From Cephalotus follicularis (lineage: Eukaryota; Streptophyta; Magnoliopsida; Oxalidales; Cephalotaceae), in the NCBI GenBank assembly GCA_001972305.1, contig BDDD01000898.1, forward strand, positions 1-64,000: a stretch of DNA of 64,000 nt, read 5' to 3'. Below are positions 49,172-62,871 of the stretch, one piece after another. The notes under the pieces are model-generated. The model was not told the DNA's origin, did no database searches, and worked only from the letters and a program-made list of their open reading frames with translations. The number at the start of each line of letters is the position of its first letter. Within the stretch, counting starts at the first letter, position 1. Both the position numbers and the translations under genes were made by a program.

Positions 49172-51848
49172 TGTAATGACTGCAAATTCAATTAATGTAT
49201 ATTGAATTCCATTGCTATATAAATATACATTTAATTGAATTAATTGTCCAATTCTTAAGATTTGTGATTGGTAATTACTTGGGATGAATTGGGATGCAAT
49301 TCGGTGGAAATCCACTTAAGAAACCCTAATTTAACCCTTGACAGTCGACTGTCACAGGGGAGCAGTCGACTACCTGATGCGTGTGGTGAACAGTCGACTG
49401 GCCCATGCATACAGTCAATTGGAAATTCGCAGAACATGTGTCTGTACAGGTGTAAGACTGAGCTTGAGCGTGGCATGCTAAAGGACAGGTGTCGTAGGCA
49501 TGCACAAGCTTCCATGACATGCAAGGAGAGCCCTTGCATGTGCTCTGCAACTTTGAAAAGTGAAATGAGTAAGAAAACAAAGGCATGGGAGAGAGAGAAG
49601 TGAGAAAATGTTAGAACAAATGAACTTTGGCGAATTCATGGCTTATATCAACTGTTGAGTGATGTGAAGGAGTGTTAGAAACACTAATCATTAAAGAGAA
49701 TTGCTTGGAGTTTTGTTAGAGCTTGCATTGGAATGCTTGTGATGGTGTAGAGCTCAAAGAAGGAAAAAGGAAAGCTTTGAACATCTCCTGGTAAGTTCGA
49801 ATCCGAACTCCCTGTGTTGTTGTAATCTGACAGTAAGGTTAGGAGAAGACTTAATCTCCTGTTAACATGATTGGTTAACATCTTCTAAGGTTATGAGAAA
49901 TGATATGGAATGTAGCACTTGGTTCAAGTAAATGGATGTTAATCTCTAAATTGATTGAAGGTTGTTAGTTCCATAATAAGCTACTGAATTCCTTAGGGAT
50001 ATACAAACACATCTACTGGCCACTTAGAGATAATGGATTGATATAATTGATAAGTGCATAAGATGTGGTAAAAAGGGAGTGATATAAGGCTTAATGAACA
50101 AATGACTTAAGCTACTGATTGTAATGGCTATAAGTGTTTACTGAATCTACTGTTACTGTTGCATGTATCCATAAACATGCATGTTTAGATTGTAACTTGC
50201 TGGACTAGAGAATTGTTGGTGAAAGCTTGGAAAAGTCTTTGGAACCTTAAAGAGAAAGATCACTCAATTGATCTTGGGATAGCAAAGGTAGGCGTAGTGT
50301 TATGTTTTGGAAGATATGTTCATGCACTTCATGTATGTTAATTTCTACTTGCATTGAACTGATTGGTATTGAAATTGTATCACAATTACACTATTCTGCC
50401 TGCATTCTGGGCAAAAACAGTCGACTGTTATTGAAAACAGTCGACTACTCAATTGATACAGTCGACTGGCAACACCCACCAGTCGACTACTCAACCAAAC
50501 AGCCAACTGGTTCTGAATGCAGTCGACTGTTCTGGTCTGGAATTGCATAATAATTGATTGAATTGCTACTGTTTTGCATTGCTATTGATTTGTATATGCT
50601 ACCATCATATAGTATGCACTGATGATGTTATTTCACATCATTACTACTGATATTTAACTGATCGAACGAATGATGTGCTATATGCACAATTTATGGCTTA
50701 AACACCATTCAAGTGAAAACTACGATTTACAAAACTACTACTTGATTAATGTTACTGCATATACTACTTATGTTAGTATATATACTGTTTGGTGCTATTA
50801 ACACCACTACTACTGATCGTTTAAAGATTGAAACCATTTATGGATCTTGAACCCAAAATTATGATAATTATTACCTTTTTCAAAATGAACACTTATTGTT
50901 TAAAGGAACCACTGATTTTCCTCCTACATGAGAGGTACCTACTGTTTGTTTACAAATTGGAAACCACTAATGTACTGATATCGTTTCCTCACATGAGATG
51001 TACGATTACTGAAATGATATGTTTCTAAAGAAACACATTGATATTGCATATTGATTATATATGTAATATTATTACTGATTGTACTGATTGAATTGATTGT
51101 CTATGTTATTGCCGTAGTTAGTGATGGAGGATATCACTGATTATGGATGTGATCCTGGGTGCCAGGAGCTGGCCAGAGTATCACCCCACTGTCTGCAATT
51201 AGAATTAATGTTAAACTACCCGCCAACGCCGGTAGTAATTGTTACCTGTTCTATCATCCTCGGTGCATAGGGTGATAGTTAGGTGGTGCACAGTTGGTGC
51301 TAGGAGTTAGCGACATGCGACACCCAAACGACTGAATGAATTGATTGTACCCTTGAGCGGTATTATTGCATATGAACTGTTTATGGCCACTTGGCATGAT
51401 TGCTCTTATATTGACTATTTAAATGCTATTTTGATATAAACTTTCATACATATTGCATGCATATATTCCTCAGCATACATTATCTTCCTGCTTAGCCAAG
51501 TGAGGAGAACGGCTAACCCCTACCATTACAGATTGAGCAAGGACATTCGGAACCTGCTGCTGAAGCTTTGGGAGAGCTTCTTTTATCTTTTAAGGTTGTT
51601 ATTTATGTATTGTAATGAATGAACGGATGATACCTCGTTTTGTTATTTCCTTATGTTAGGGATAATTTTGTTTTGTACCCGCACGTAGTATGGGATGCGT
51701 GCGGACGGCTTGTATTTTATATTCCGGCTTATTGACTGCTTCCGCATACTGTTATATTCTGTTTAATGAAATGCTGGATTGTAAGTTTAATACTGATATC
51801 ACCATATATGCTGGTCTAATGATGGTACTGAAATAACGGGGTGTGACA
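49172..51848 (+). repeat. 5' LTR of the young Ty3 element
   Basis: TGTAATGACTGC to GGGGTGTGACA. Two clusters of CAGTCGACTG words lie at 49342-49421 (four copies, including variants) and 50418-50529 (six copies, including variants). Relative to the partner it carries about 21 bp more in the second cluster and about 21 bp less near 49548. Confidence 0.95.
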
Positions 51849-51952
51849 GCATGGTATCAGAGCATATTCTATATATGCTAGCTGGGACAAGTTTCTTGGA
51901 ATTTAGTGGAATGTTTCCTAATGATTTTTGTCATTCCATATAGGAAACTAAA

Positions 51953-53010
51953 TGGATCCAAGAAGAGGACGAAGAGGGAGGCGTAGAGCCGACGACGGAT
52001 TCAATGCTCCGCCAGTACCCGAAAATGTTCCGCATATGAATGAAGGAGTGAACGTTCCTCCAGTCCATGATGAGAGAAGTAATTTTGACAATCTGGCTGA
52101 TCTTTTCTGACAGCAGATGCAGACGAATGCGGCCAATATGGAACAGATCCGGCAAATGTATGAGGCGAATCGGGCATACCAGCCAGCACCGGATTCTTGT
52201 CATGCAGGTGGATTTGGCCGAGATCTGGAGCGATTCATGCGACAGAATCCTCCGACCTTTAATGGCGAGCTAAATGCTACTGCTGCAGAGCGATGGATTA
52301 GAGATCTGTAGAAGATATTTACTGCTTTGGACTGTACAGATGAGCAGAAGCTCAGTTTTGCTGTATACCGCCTGTGGGGCGAAGCTACTTATTGGTGGGA
52401 GAGGACAGAAGCCAAATGGGAGGCCCGTGGACTCAACAGGACTTAGGACAAATTTCAGTCCGAGTTCCTGGATGCTTATGTGCCGCAGATAGAGCGTGAC
52501 AGATGGGAGACAGAGCTAATGGAGTTACGTCAGGGAGACATGACGGTAGCCCAATACCAGACCAGATTTGTGGAGCTGGCCAAACACACGCCATATCTTG
52601 TGGAGGGAGAGTCACGGATGATCCGGAGGTTCCTAAAAGGCCTTCGACCAGATATTAGATCCAAGTTGTTGATGTTGCAACTGACTTCTTTTGTTGAAGT
52701 TGCTGAGAGGGCAATGATTCTTGAAGAAGATGCTAATGAGAGAAGGACAGAACGGTCTCGAGCTTCTCAATCGAGGGCCGTACAGTCGCAAGGGCAGGGA
52801 AGCAATAATCCTGCAAGGTCAAACAAGTCTGATAACAGAGGGGGTTCTCGACGCAACCGATCAAGGACACCTGGCCAGAATAGTCAGCAGAATGCTAGTG
52901 GATGTACTTTTTGCGGCCGTCAGAATCATGATGAGGTCGAATGCTGGAAAAAGATGGGAAAGTGTTTGAGATGTGGCTCACAAGATCACATGCTGAGTAA
53001 ATGCCCGATG
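51953..53010 (+). pseudogene. Ty3 gag remains with two zinc knuckles
   Basis: The gag head starts MDPRRGRRGRR near 51953. A Retrotrans_gag-type domain follows (RFMRQNPPTFNGE, about 52230-52270; LRQGDMTVAQYQTRFVELA, about 52520-52575). Two CCHC knuckles, CTFCGRQNHDEVEC (52903-52945) and CLRCGSQDHMLSKC (52962-53003), would bind element RNA. A broken fossil. Confidence 0.9.
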
Positions 53011-53189
53011 ATGAGGGATCAGACACGCAGCCAACAGGGGAGTGCTGGTGCTAGTGGTAGTGTTGCGGCAGCTCAACCGCGGAAGGACACCGGAAAGGGG
53101 ATCATGAAAGGTAGGGTCTACACCTTATCTATAGATGATGTGCCAGAATCTACTACTGTCGTGGGAGGTACCATTTACATATCTGGCAT

Positions 53190-54570
53190 ATTAGCACATG
53201 TGTTGATTGACCCTGGTGCAACACATTCTTTTATTGCATCTAGTTTTACTCGCAAGTTGCATGGTGTTACTTCTAGATTGCGGAGAGGGACATAGAGTTC
53301 AGCATTGAATTATTGCCTGGTACTACTCCGATATCCAGAGCACCATACCGAATGGCTCCTGCCGAGCTGAAGGAGTTGAATGTTCAACTGCAGGATTACC
53401 TTGACAAAGGTTTTATCAGACCGAGTGTGTCACCAGGGGAGCACTGGTTTTATTCGTAAAGAAGAAGGATGGATCAATGCGTCTATGCATTGATTACAGG
53501 CTGCTGAATCAAGTGACGGTAAAGAACAAGTATCCTCTGCCACATATTGAGGAGTTGTTTGACCAATTGCAAGGTTCAACTGTGTTCTCCAAGCTTGACC
53601 TAAGAACAGGCTATCATCAGTTGAGGATCCGAGAAGGTGATGTGGAGAAAACCGCATTTCGAACCAGATATGGGCACTACGAGTTCCTGATATTGCCGTT
53701 TGGTTTGACGAATGCTCCTGCAGCCTTTATGTGTTTGATGAACAGAGTGTTCCAACCTTATCTTGATCAGTTTGTTGTGATATTTTTAGATGACATCCTG
53801 ATCTACTCAGAGAGTGTTGAGGAACACATGCAGCACTTGAAGATTGTATTGCAAGTATTGCGGAAGGAACAACTGTACGCCAAATTCAGCAAGTGCGAAT
53901 TTTGGCTGGATCATGTGACTTTCTTAGGTCACATAGTGTCGAGTGAGGGATTGTCTGTAGATCCTTCGAAAATTGAGAGCATTGTTGATTGGCCCCAACC
54001 GAGAAACGTTACGGAGGTGCGTAGTTTCTTGGAATTGGCTGGCTATTACCGCAGATTCATCAAGGAGTTTTCAAAGCTTGCTACACCACTGACACAGCTG
54101 ACGCAGAAAAAGTCAAGTTTTGTGTGGGACGATTCGTGTGAGGCAAGTTTCCAGGAATTGAAGAGTCAGTTGATTTCGGCTCCAGTGCTGGCATTACCAG
54201 AGGGTAATGAGGGGTTTACTGTCTGTTCTGATGCTTTTGGGAAAGGATTGGGATGCGTTCTGATGCAACATGGTAGGGTGATTGCATACGCATCAAGGAA
54301 GCTAAAGCCGTACGAAGAAAACTATCCCGTACACGATCTGGAACTGGCAGCCATAGTATTTGCTTTACAGAAATGGAGGCACTATCTCTATGGAGCGCAG
54401 TTTGAAATCTTTACTGACCACAAGAGCTTAAAATATTTGTTTTCCCAGAAGGAGCTCAACATGAGACAGAGGCGATGGGTGGAGTTCTTCAATGACTACA
54501 ACTGTAACATTCAGTACCACCCAGGAAAGGCAAACGTAGTAGCTGATGCGTTGAGTCGCAAGGCGATGAT
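53190..54570 (+). pseudogene. Ty3 protease, reverse transcriptase and RNase H remains
   Basis: The protease active-site-like pattern HVLIDPGATHSFIA lies near 53195-53240. RT follows with [25 protein letters not shown] and the catalytic [11 protein letters not shown] (about 53585-53815). RNase H has [16 protein letters not shown] (about 54220-54270) and [20 protein letters not shown] (about 54418-54475). A broken fossil of recent date. Confidence 0.93.
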
Positions 54571-54769
54571 TGTTGGAGCTATGGTTTCACAGTGGAATCT
54601 ATTGGAGGAATTTCAGTGATGGAATCCATTCATGGTTTCCCGTGGAGTGATTGTAGCGAATATGAGAGCACAGCCGGAACTTCTCGAGCGTCTCTTGACT
54701 GCTTAGTATAGTGATGCTGATTTGTGGAGTATTCGTGAGAACCTTGACACTGATTCTGAGTTCTCCATA

Positions 54770-56100
54770 CATACTGATGGCATGCTGAGGTTCCGAGGGA
54801 GGATATGTGTCCCTGATGATGAGACTATCAAGAATGAGCTACTGCAACAGGCTCACAAATCGAGGTACAGTGTTCACCCAGGGAGTTCCAAGATGTGGCA
54901 CGACCTGAAGAAGAACTACTGGTGGAGCGGTATGAAGAGAGAGATTGCTGAGTATGTAGCCAGATGTTTGACCTGTAAGAGAGTGAAGGCCGAACATCAA
55001 AAACCTGCGGGATTGCTACAGTCGCTACCAGTGGTGGAATGGAAATGGGAACACGTGACCATGGACTTTGTGTCAGGATTGCCAAGGTCACGAAACCAAC
55101 ATGAAGCAGTATGGGTTGTTGTGAACAGACTTACTAAGTCCGCACACTTTCTTCCGATGAACATGACATATTCTATCGAGAAGCTTGCTCGATTGTACAT
55201 TCGGGAGATAGTGAGATTGCATGGGGTGCCGGTCAGTATTGTCTGCGACCGTGATGCTAGATTTACTTCGATGTTTTGGAAGAAGTTCCAAGCAGCTATG
55301 GGAACAACCTTGAATTTTAGCACTGCACTTCACCCACAGACTGACGGACAGTCCGAACGTACTATCCAGACTCTGGAGGATATGTTACGGGCTTGCATGA
55401 TTGATTTACTGGGAGTTGGGAGGATCATCTAGCCTTGATTGAGTTCTCTTACAATAACAGTTTCCACACCAGCATTGGGATGGCTCCCTATGAAGCTTTA
55501 TATGGGAGGAAATGCAGATCACCTATTTGCTGGGATGAGGTAGGTGAGCGACAAGTGCTGGGACCGGACTTGGTGCAAGAGACCAGTGATAAGGTGGAAA
55601 TGATCAAGAAGAGACTGTTAGCTGCACAAAGTCGGCAGAAGAGTTACGCCGACAGCAAGAGGAGGAAGCTGGAATTTGAGAAGGGAGATCATGTTTTACT
55701 GAAGATCTCGCCTTCGAAGGGGATATACCGTTTTGGCCTTAAGGGGAAGTTAGCTCCGAGGTACATTGGACCTTACGAGATACTTGATAGAGTGGGGGAG
55801 GTAGCATACCAGATTGCACTACCGCCTAGCTTGTCGAACGTACATAACGTATTTCATGTTTCCATGTTACAGAAATACGTACCCGACCCATCTCACATTT
55901 TGAGCTACGACCCTGGATTTATCAGTCCGAGATTGACTTATGAAGAAAGGCCAACGAGGATAGTGGATCGTACGGAAAAGGTTCTAAGGAACAAGACCAT
56001 CCCTATGGTCAAAGTACTTTGGCATTTTCACGGAACCGAGGAGGCTACGTGGGAACGTGAGGAAGACATGAGGGAGACTTTTCCCCACCTTTCTGAAATG
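54770..56100 (+). pseudogene. Ty3 integrase and chromodomain-like tail remains
   Basis: The zinc-binding region has [17 protein letters not shown] and [16 protein letters not shown] (about 54875-55010). The DDE core has TMDFVSGLP, then [16 protein letters not shown], then [19 protein letters not shown] (about 55060-55385). The C-terminal part has GRKCRSPICWDEVGER (about 55505-55550). The chromodomain-like tail has [20 protein letters not shown] then EATWEREEDMRE (about 55960-56075). A broken fossil. Confidence 0.92.
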
Positions 56101-56149
56101 TAATGTAAGGGCTAAATTCGAGGACGAATTTTCTTTAAGGAGGGAGGAA

Positions 56150-58826
56150 TGTAATGACTGCAAATTCAATTAATGTATATTGATTTCCATTGCTATATAA
56201 ATATACATTTAATTGAATTAATTGTCCAATTCTTAAGATTTGTGATTGGTAATTACTTGGGATGAATTGGGATGCAATTCGGTGGAAATCCACTTAAGAA
56301 ACCCTAATTTAATCCTTGACAGTCGACTGTCACAGGGGAGCAGTCGACTGCCTGATGCGTGTGGTGAACAGTCAACTGGCCCATGCATACAGTCGACTGG
56401 AAATTCGACAGAACATGTGTCTGTGCAGGTGTAAGACTGAGCTTGAGCATGGCATGCTAAAGGACAGGTGTAGTAGGCATACACAAGCTTCCATGACATG
56501 CAAGGAGAGCCCTTGCATGTGCTCTGCAATGACAGACCTGCACCTGCAACATTGAAAAGAGAAATGAGTAAGAAAACAAAGGCATGGGAGAGAGAGAAGT
56601 GAGAAAATGTTAGAACAAATGAACTCTGGCGAATTCATGGCTTATATCAACTGTTGAGTGATGTGAAGGAGTGTTAGAAACACTGATCATTAAAGAGAAT
56701 TGCTTGGAGTTTTGTTAGAGCTTGCATTGGAATGCTTGTGATGGTGTAGAGCGCAAAGAAGGAAAAAGGAAAGCTTTGAACATCTCCTGGTAAGTTCGAA
56801 TCCTAACTCCATGTGTTGTTGTAATCTGACAGTAAGGTTAGGAGAAGACTTAATCTCCTGTTAACATGATTGGTTAACATCTTCTAAGGTTATGAGAAAT
56901 GATATGGAATGTAGCACTTGGTTCAAGTAAATGGATGTTAATCTCTAAATTGATTGAAGGTTGTTAGTTCCATAATAAGCTACTGAATTCCTTAGGGATA
57001 TACAAACACATCTACTGGCCACTTAGAGATAATGGATTGATATAATTGATAAGTGCATAAGATATGGTAAAAAGGGAGTGATATAAGGCTTAATGAACAA
57101 ATGACTTAAGCTACTGATTGTAATGGCTATAAGTGTTTACTGAATCTACTGTTACTGTTACATGTATCCATAAACATGCATGTTTAGATTGTAACTTGCT
57201 GGACTAGAGAATTGTTGGTGAAAGCTTGGAAAAGTCTTTGGAACCTTAAAGAGAAAGATCACTCAATTGATCTTGGGATAGCAAAGGTAGGCGTAGTGTT
57301 ATGTTTTGGAAGATATGTTCATGCACTTCATGTATGTTAATTTCTACTTGCATTGAACTGATTGGTATTGAAATTGTATCACAATTACACTATTCTGCCT
57401 GTATTCTGGGCAAAAACAGTCGACTGTTATTGAAAACAGTCGACTGGCAACACCCACCAGTCGACTACTCAACCAAACAGCCAACTGGTTCTGAATGCAG
57501 TCGACTGTTCTGGTCTGGAATTGCATAATAATTGATTGAATTGCTACTGTTTTGCATTGCTATTGATTTGTATATGCTACCATCATATAGTATGCACTGA
57601 TGATGTTATTTCACATCATTACTACTGATATTTAACTGATCGAACGAATGATGTGCTATATGCACAATTTATGGCTTAAACACCATTCAAGTGAAAACTA
57701 CGATTTACAAAACTACTACTTGATTAATGTTACTGCATATACTACTTATGTTAGTATATATACTGTTTGGTGCTATTAACACCACTACTACTGATCGTTT
57801 AAAGATTGAAACCATTTATGGATCTTGAACCCAAAATTATGATAATTATTACCTTTTTCAAAATGAACACTTATTGTTTAAAGGAACCACTGATTTTCCT
57901 CCTACATGAGAGGTACCTACTGTTTGTTTTCAAATTGGAAACCACTACTGTACTGATATCGTTTCCTCACATGAGATGTACGATTACTGAAATGATATGT
58001 TTCTAAAGAAACACATTGATATTGCATATTGATTATATATGTAATATTATTACTGATTGTACTGATTGAATTGATTGTCTATGTTATTGCCGTAGTTAGT
58101 GATGGAGGATATCACTGATTATGGATGTGATCCTGGGTGCCAGGAGCTGGCCAGAGTATCACCCCACTGTTTGCAATTAGAATTACTGTTAAACTACCCG
58201 CCAACGCCGGTAGTAATTGTTACCTGTTCTATCATCCTCGGTGCATAGGGTGATAGTTAGGTGGTGCACAGTTGGTGCTAGGAGTTAGCGACATGCGACA
58301 CCCAAACGACTGAATGAATTGATTGTACCCTTGAGCGGTATTATTGCATATGAACTGTTTATGGCCACTTGGCATGATTGCTCTTATATTGACTATTTAA
58401 ATGCTATTTTGATATAAACTGTCATACATATTGCATGCATATATTCCTCAGCATACATTATCTTCCTGCTTAGCCAAGTGAGGACAACGGCTAACCCCTA
58501 CCATTACAGATTGAGAAAGGACATTCGGAACCTGCTGCTGAAGCTTTGGGAGAGCTTCTTTTATCTTTTAAGGTTGTTATTTATGTATTGTAATGAATGA
58601 ACGGATCATACCTCGTTTTGTTATTTCCTTATGTTAGGGATAATTTTGTTTTGTACCCGCACGTAGTATGGGATGCGTGCGGACGGCTTGTATTTTATAT
58701 TCCGGCTTATTGACTGCTTCCGCATACTGTTATATTCTGTTTAATGAAATGCTGGAATGTAAGTTTAATACTGATATCACCATATATGCTGGTCTAATGA
58801 TGGTACTGAAATAACGGGGTGTGACA
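56150..58826 (+). repeat. 3' LTR of the young Ty3 element
   Basis: TGTAATGACTGC to GGGGTGTGACA. It has the same clusters as the partner; the second (57418-57508) has one word fewer. It follows the purine tract directly. Confidence 0.95.
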
Positions 58827-60962
58827 CCCTTTTGTATCCTTTTGATACGAGATGATATTGATTATCTAATTTTGGACTTGAGTTCTGAATTTGATTTGTG
58901 ATACTCATTTTCTCATTATTGTGATATCGTTGATTTGGACATGATGAGTTCTGGTTCTGGTGATATTGTCACCTTCCATTCTGCACGTAGTCTTACGTGC
59001 TCCTTTCTCTATGTGCTTTATTGGGAGATTGTGCTTTATACTCTGATGCTGGGTATACCTTGTGCTCGAGGGTGAGGTGTACGTCTGATGCATAATTCTC
59101 TGTAACAGGCCCATTGGTCTATGATGGGGTGTTACGTAGGACTGTAAAGTGCTTCCTTAGCTACGTTCCATAGCAGGCCCATTGGTCTATAATGAGGTGT
59201 TACGAGATTACAGCGGGGCGTCGGTAGCCTGCCCGTCGAACGAGAGTGAGATGTTGCTTACACGTAGGCCCATCATATGGGGTGGGGTACGTGCCGCTTA
59301 CACGCAAGCCCATCGTACAGGGTGGGATGCGTGCTGCTTTCCATAGGCACTCTGCACTGGTGTATGTAGTATGATGTACACATACTATAGCCTATTGGCC
59401 TGTTATTATTGTTGCGGCTGTTATATGATGATGACATTATATATAATGATGACATTATAGTTGTACCAGCAACTCTAGATATTGTGTTTTATGTGGGCAC
59501 ATATCTTGATTATATTTGTTGATCACATCTGCGAGTCTTGATTATGTTGTGTACCTTGATTTTATTGTGAATCTTGATTTCGTTGTGGATCTTGATGTCC
59601 TTTGTGGATCTAGAGTACGCTTATGGATCTTGTTCTTTTGTGGAGTTCATTTCTTGTGATTTAGATTTCATTCTATCGAGATTGTTTTTCCGTGGATTTC
59701 ATTTTATTGTACTTTGAGCTTTACTTCTGTGGAGCCACTTGTTGGGATCTGAGCTTTCTTTCTGTGGATTATATTTACCTTACATTGTGTTTCTACTATT
59801 GCTCTATTTATTCAGCACATCCCAATTATTTGAGGGATGTATCAGGAGATGTTTTATTTCTATTCACGTAGTCATTTGGACTAACTCCCTCCTTTTATTT
59901 CATTTCAGATTATGGCAAATTCAGTTGATGTCAGACCGAGAGGGCATGCCTAGCAGGGTTTCAACACATGCATATTATCCGCGACATCAATATTTAAATT
60001 ATGCATTTTTATGTTTTTATATAAATGTTTTTATAGTTTTAATTTTGAAGGACTGAGCCCTAATTATGATTCGTGTTTTGATAATATGGTTGAAGCGAAG
60101 CCCAACCCATGCATATTTTCTATTTTTTGTGGTCTGCTGAGGGCTGAGCCCAATTTATCAATTGCGTTTTTTCTTTACAGAGGGCATAATCCGATAAACG
60201 GATACTACATGCCCGATTTTCATAAAAATTTAAGAATTAGAATTATTTTCAAGTTTTTTTTGAAAAGATCAACTTTATGATTTTTAATTTGATTATATGG
60301 TTTTAAGTAGTTTTCAAACTGGTTTTAACATATCGCTTGGAGGTTTCCGAAAGGAGGCTTGCCACGTGATGATCACATCCATCTCGGACGGGATGGGTGT
60401 GACACGTATACTCATGCTTCCCATATCTCCTAGATTTCAACCAATGCATAGCCTCAAACGCCATTAATTGAGTATCAGTTATCAATATACTTGTATAAAA
60501 ATACTTTGGTTTTCAGATATTAACAAATGGTAAAATCTGTTTCAATCCGGTTGCTAAAACCTTTGTAAATAGTTTGCATGTCATGGATACTGAAACATCA
60601 GTAGAGAGGAAAAAATTGATAAAAGTGTTGGGTTGTTTAGTATTATTATTAATAAAATATAGTCATTAAATTTTTTTTCAAAATAAAAAAATTAACTTAT
60701 TTAAAACAATATTTACCACTTGCACCATAATTTTATTTTAAAATAATGCTAGTTGTAGTGACACTTTTAGTAACTCTGTTTGACTAATATATGTGTCAAT
60801 TATCAATTAAAGATATATGTCAAGATAGGATTCATACACACATTTTATGATTCACGTATCACCTATAAATATTTTATACTTCGTGTTAGTATCAAATAAT
60901 TAATAAAAGTATTATTATGTCTAGTATTAATCTTTATTACATTAATTTATCCTAAAGATAGC

Positions 60963-62650
60963 TGTTGATACCCTATTTTATCTGACCTCGTATCATGTCG
61001 TTTGCACGATTAATTAAATCGGTATTTCGATCGAATTATCGTTGAATAAATGGTCACTATTCGTTGTACATTTTTTTAATTTATTATTTTTATTATTTTC
61101 CTATTTTTATTTGTTATTTTATTTTATTGTAGTTTATTTTATTTTATTATTTGATATAATATGATTTTATGTTATTTAATTTAATTTAATTTGATTTGAT
61201 TTGATTTTTATTTGATTCGGTGTTATTTGATTTGATTCTACCGATCCCTATATGTTTGATTAGATTCTAGGTTGACTTGAATATTTGTGTAAGCCCCGGG
61301 TATCGATGTACGGACTTGATTGTATTTATATGGTATTGTACAGTATTGTATTGATGGATGGTATGGATTGCATTTATAATATAGTATTTTTCATTTCTAT
61401 TTCTGTTTATGGGTAGTAGAGGTTCAATAGAACCTAAAGCGTAGTTTTGAGATTTTCGCCCAAAAGAAGTCTATATATATAGACAGTTCAGCCCTTTCAT
61501 TCTTATATTCACTTCTCACCTCTGGTTCTAGTGAGAGAGAGAGTGTGGGCAGAATCAGGCAAGGAGGGAGTCGTCGGACTCGTGGAGGAGAGTAGAACTT
61601 GAAGGGAGAAGCAGAACAAGGATTCAAGCAGCCGATCAGCTTGTTCTTCGTTCTCAACATGATTGAGGTAGGTTCTACATATATGCTATGAATCCATGCA
61701 TATTGATTGAATCATATGTTTCTATGGCTATAGATGGATGGATATAGGCTAGATGGATGAGTTACGATGATTGTTGTGATTGATTTTGTCTGAAAACGGG
61801 AATCATAGAGAGATTAAGAGTTTTAGGTTTATAAGCCTGATCCCTTCTCTCTTTAGATTCAGGGGTTAAGGGTACAGATCTGAAGGTCTGAAGCTATTTT
61901 CAACTTATTATCGACCACTGGAACTTACAGCTTCCTCTAGATCAGATTTTAAACTGATTTAAATGGTTTTGAATTGAACTGCAACTTGTTAGCAAACGTT
62001 TTCGATGTTCTGCAAAGGCCGCAAACCGTCAACACCTTCGATCAGGGAGTTGGTGCTTTGCGAATGAGATAACAGTTGATGCCTAGAGCAATTGAAGCCA
62101 AGGCAGAGCTCGGACAATTGAAGGAATAGCTCATAAGCCAAGGCAGAGCTTGGAAAATTGAAGGAAGAGCTCAGAAGCCAAGTCAAACAGGCTTCTTGTA
62201 TTGCAGTAGTGTGAGTGGTCCTTAGACCTGAGCCACCACTAGATGTTTTGTGTATAAGACATCATACTTTGATGATACTTAAGTATGTTTGCTAACCATG
62301 TGGAGTATACAGGTATAGTTGGGTATGGTGGACTATGCATAGAGATATGTGAGTAAGCAAGATGGAATCTATTGCTCCTAGTAAAGGGAGTTTATGCTTA
62401 GGGTTATTAGCTACAAGTTTACTAGCCAGTATGAAAAGGTTTAGGAATGTTGATTCAAATATCAGAGATCAGATAATTAGAAAGAGTTTCTAATTTGATC
62501 GTGATAGCTATTTACTTGTGATATCATTTTAATGAATGAACTATTAGGGCCTGACATGTTCTTTGCCCTAGGTTTGATTCAAGTATTGCCGGTAGAGGAA
62601 CTATACGTAACTGTAATTCGAGGTCCAATGTTATATTCATGTAACCTGGG
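60963..62650 (+). repeat. Probable LTR of another Ty3-type element, right end uncertain
   Basis: The start TGTTGATACCC is typical of a class of plant Ty3 LTRs and occurs also at 42044 in the left duplication copy. A TATA box (CTATATATATAG, about 61472-61483) is followed by a leader with an AG run (about 61531-61543) and a GAG|GTAGGT donor-like site near 61668. I cannot see a clear 3' end, primer site or partner copy. The tract between about 62650 and 62870 is unassigned. Confidence 0.4.
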
Positions 62651-62871
62651 GGTAATATGCATTGCTAGATGCAGATATTGATCATTAGGATAACCAAGAT
62701 TAATTGATTATTAATCACGTATGACAAAGAATTAAAATTAGGGTTTAATTCTTTTATTTCGATTATAAGTTTCTAATGCGATTAAGAATAAATAATCGGA
62801 CAATCATAAGTGTTATGATTAATCCTATGTCTAGCCTAATTATGAACTCATAGAGTCACATACAATACAAG

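Larger units (their letters stand above)
49172..58826 (+). mobile_element. Young Ty3/gypsy chromovirus, nearly full length but broken
   Basis: 5' LTR 49172-51848, primer site TGGTATCAGAGC (51852-51863), internal region of 4.3 kb, purine tract AAGGAGGGAGGAA (56137-56149), 3' LTR 56150-58826. Both LTRs are 2,677 bp and nearly identical by eye (roughly 1 percent, not measured), so insertion is recent on the scale of this window. A 4-bp CCCT flanks both sides. Gag, protease, RT, RNase H, integrase and chromodomain-like tail are all present in Ty3 order. I see about half a dozen breaks. It lies inside the 3' LTR of the older Ty3 element. Confidence 0.95.
42466..60404 (+). mobile_element. Ty3/gypsy element with 3.3 kb LTRs, deleted inside, hosting a younger Ty3 element
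   Basis: Plus-strand element: 5' LTR 42466-45772, primer site TGGTATCAGAGC (45776-45787), internal region 45773-47519, 3' LTR 47520-49171 plus 58827-60404. The target duplication CGTAT is perfect (42461-42465 and 60405-60409). The internal 1.7 kb keeps a gag start (about 46080-46320) and an integrase tail (about 46825-47390); protease, RT and RNase H are missing. The purine tract ends in a G run (47498-47510). LTR divergence by eye is several percent, older than the nested element. Broken, with several breaks plus the large loss. Confidence 0.92.
47520..60404 (+). repeat. 3' LTR of the Ty3 element, split by the nested element 49172-58826
   Basis: 47520-49171 and 58827-60404 together match 42466-45772 over their length. 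The CCCT at 49168-49171 recurs at 58827-58830, and the sister LTR has a single copy at this point, confirming the insertion site. Confidence 0.92.
42318..61235. repeat. Tandem duplication, right copy, split by the Ty3 element 42466-60404
   Basis: The first 148 bp (42318-42465) match 41343-41500 and the remainder (60405-61235) continues the match to 42317. The LINE pattern LMAFEAMHWLKSRRYGKHEY (minus strand, about 60420-60480) is clearer here than in the left copy. The intervening sequence is the nested insertion. Confidence 0.85.

Noticed and set aside
49795-49804. GTTCGAATCC, resembling a tRNA T-arm
   Set aside because: No D-arm, anticodon arm or acceptor stem can be drawn around it, and it lies in an LTR.
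61424-61660. 78-codon minus-strand frame
   Set aside because: It overlaps the TATA box and leader of a probable LTR on the plus strand and shows no recognisable motif.
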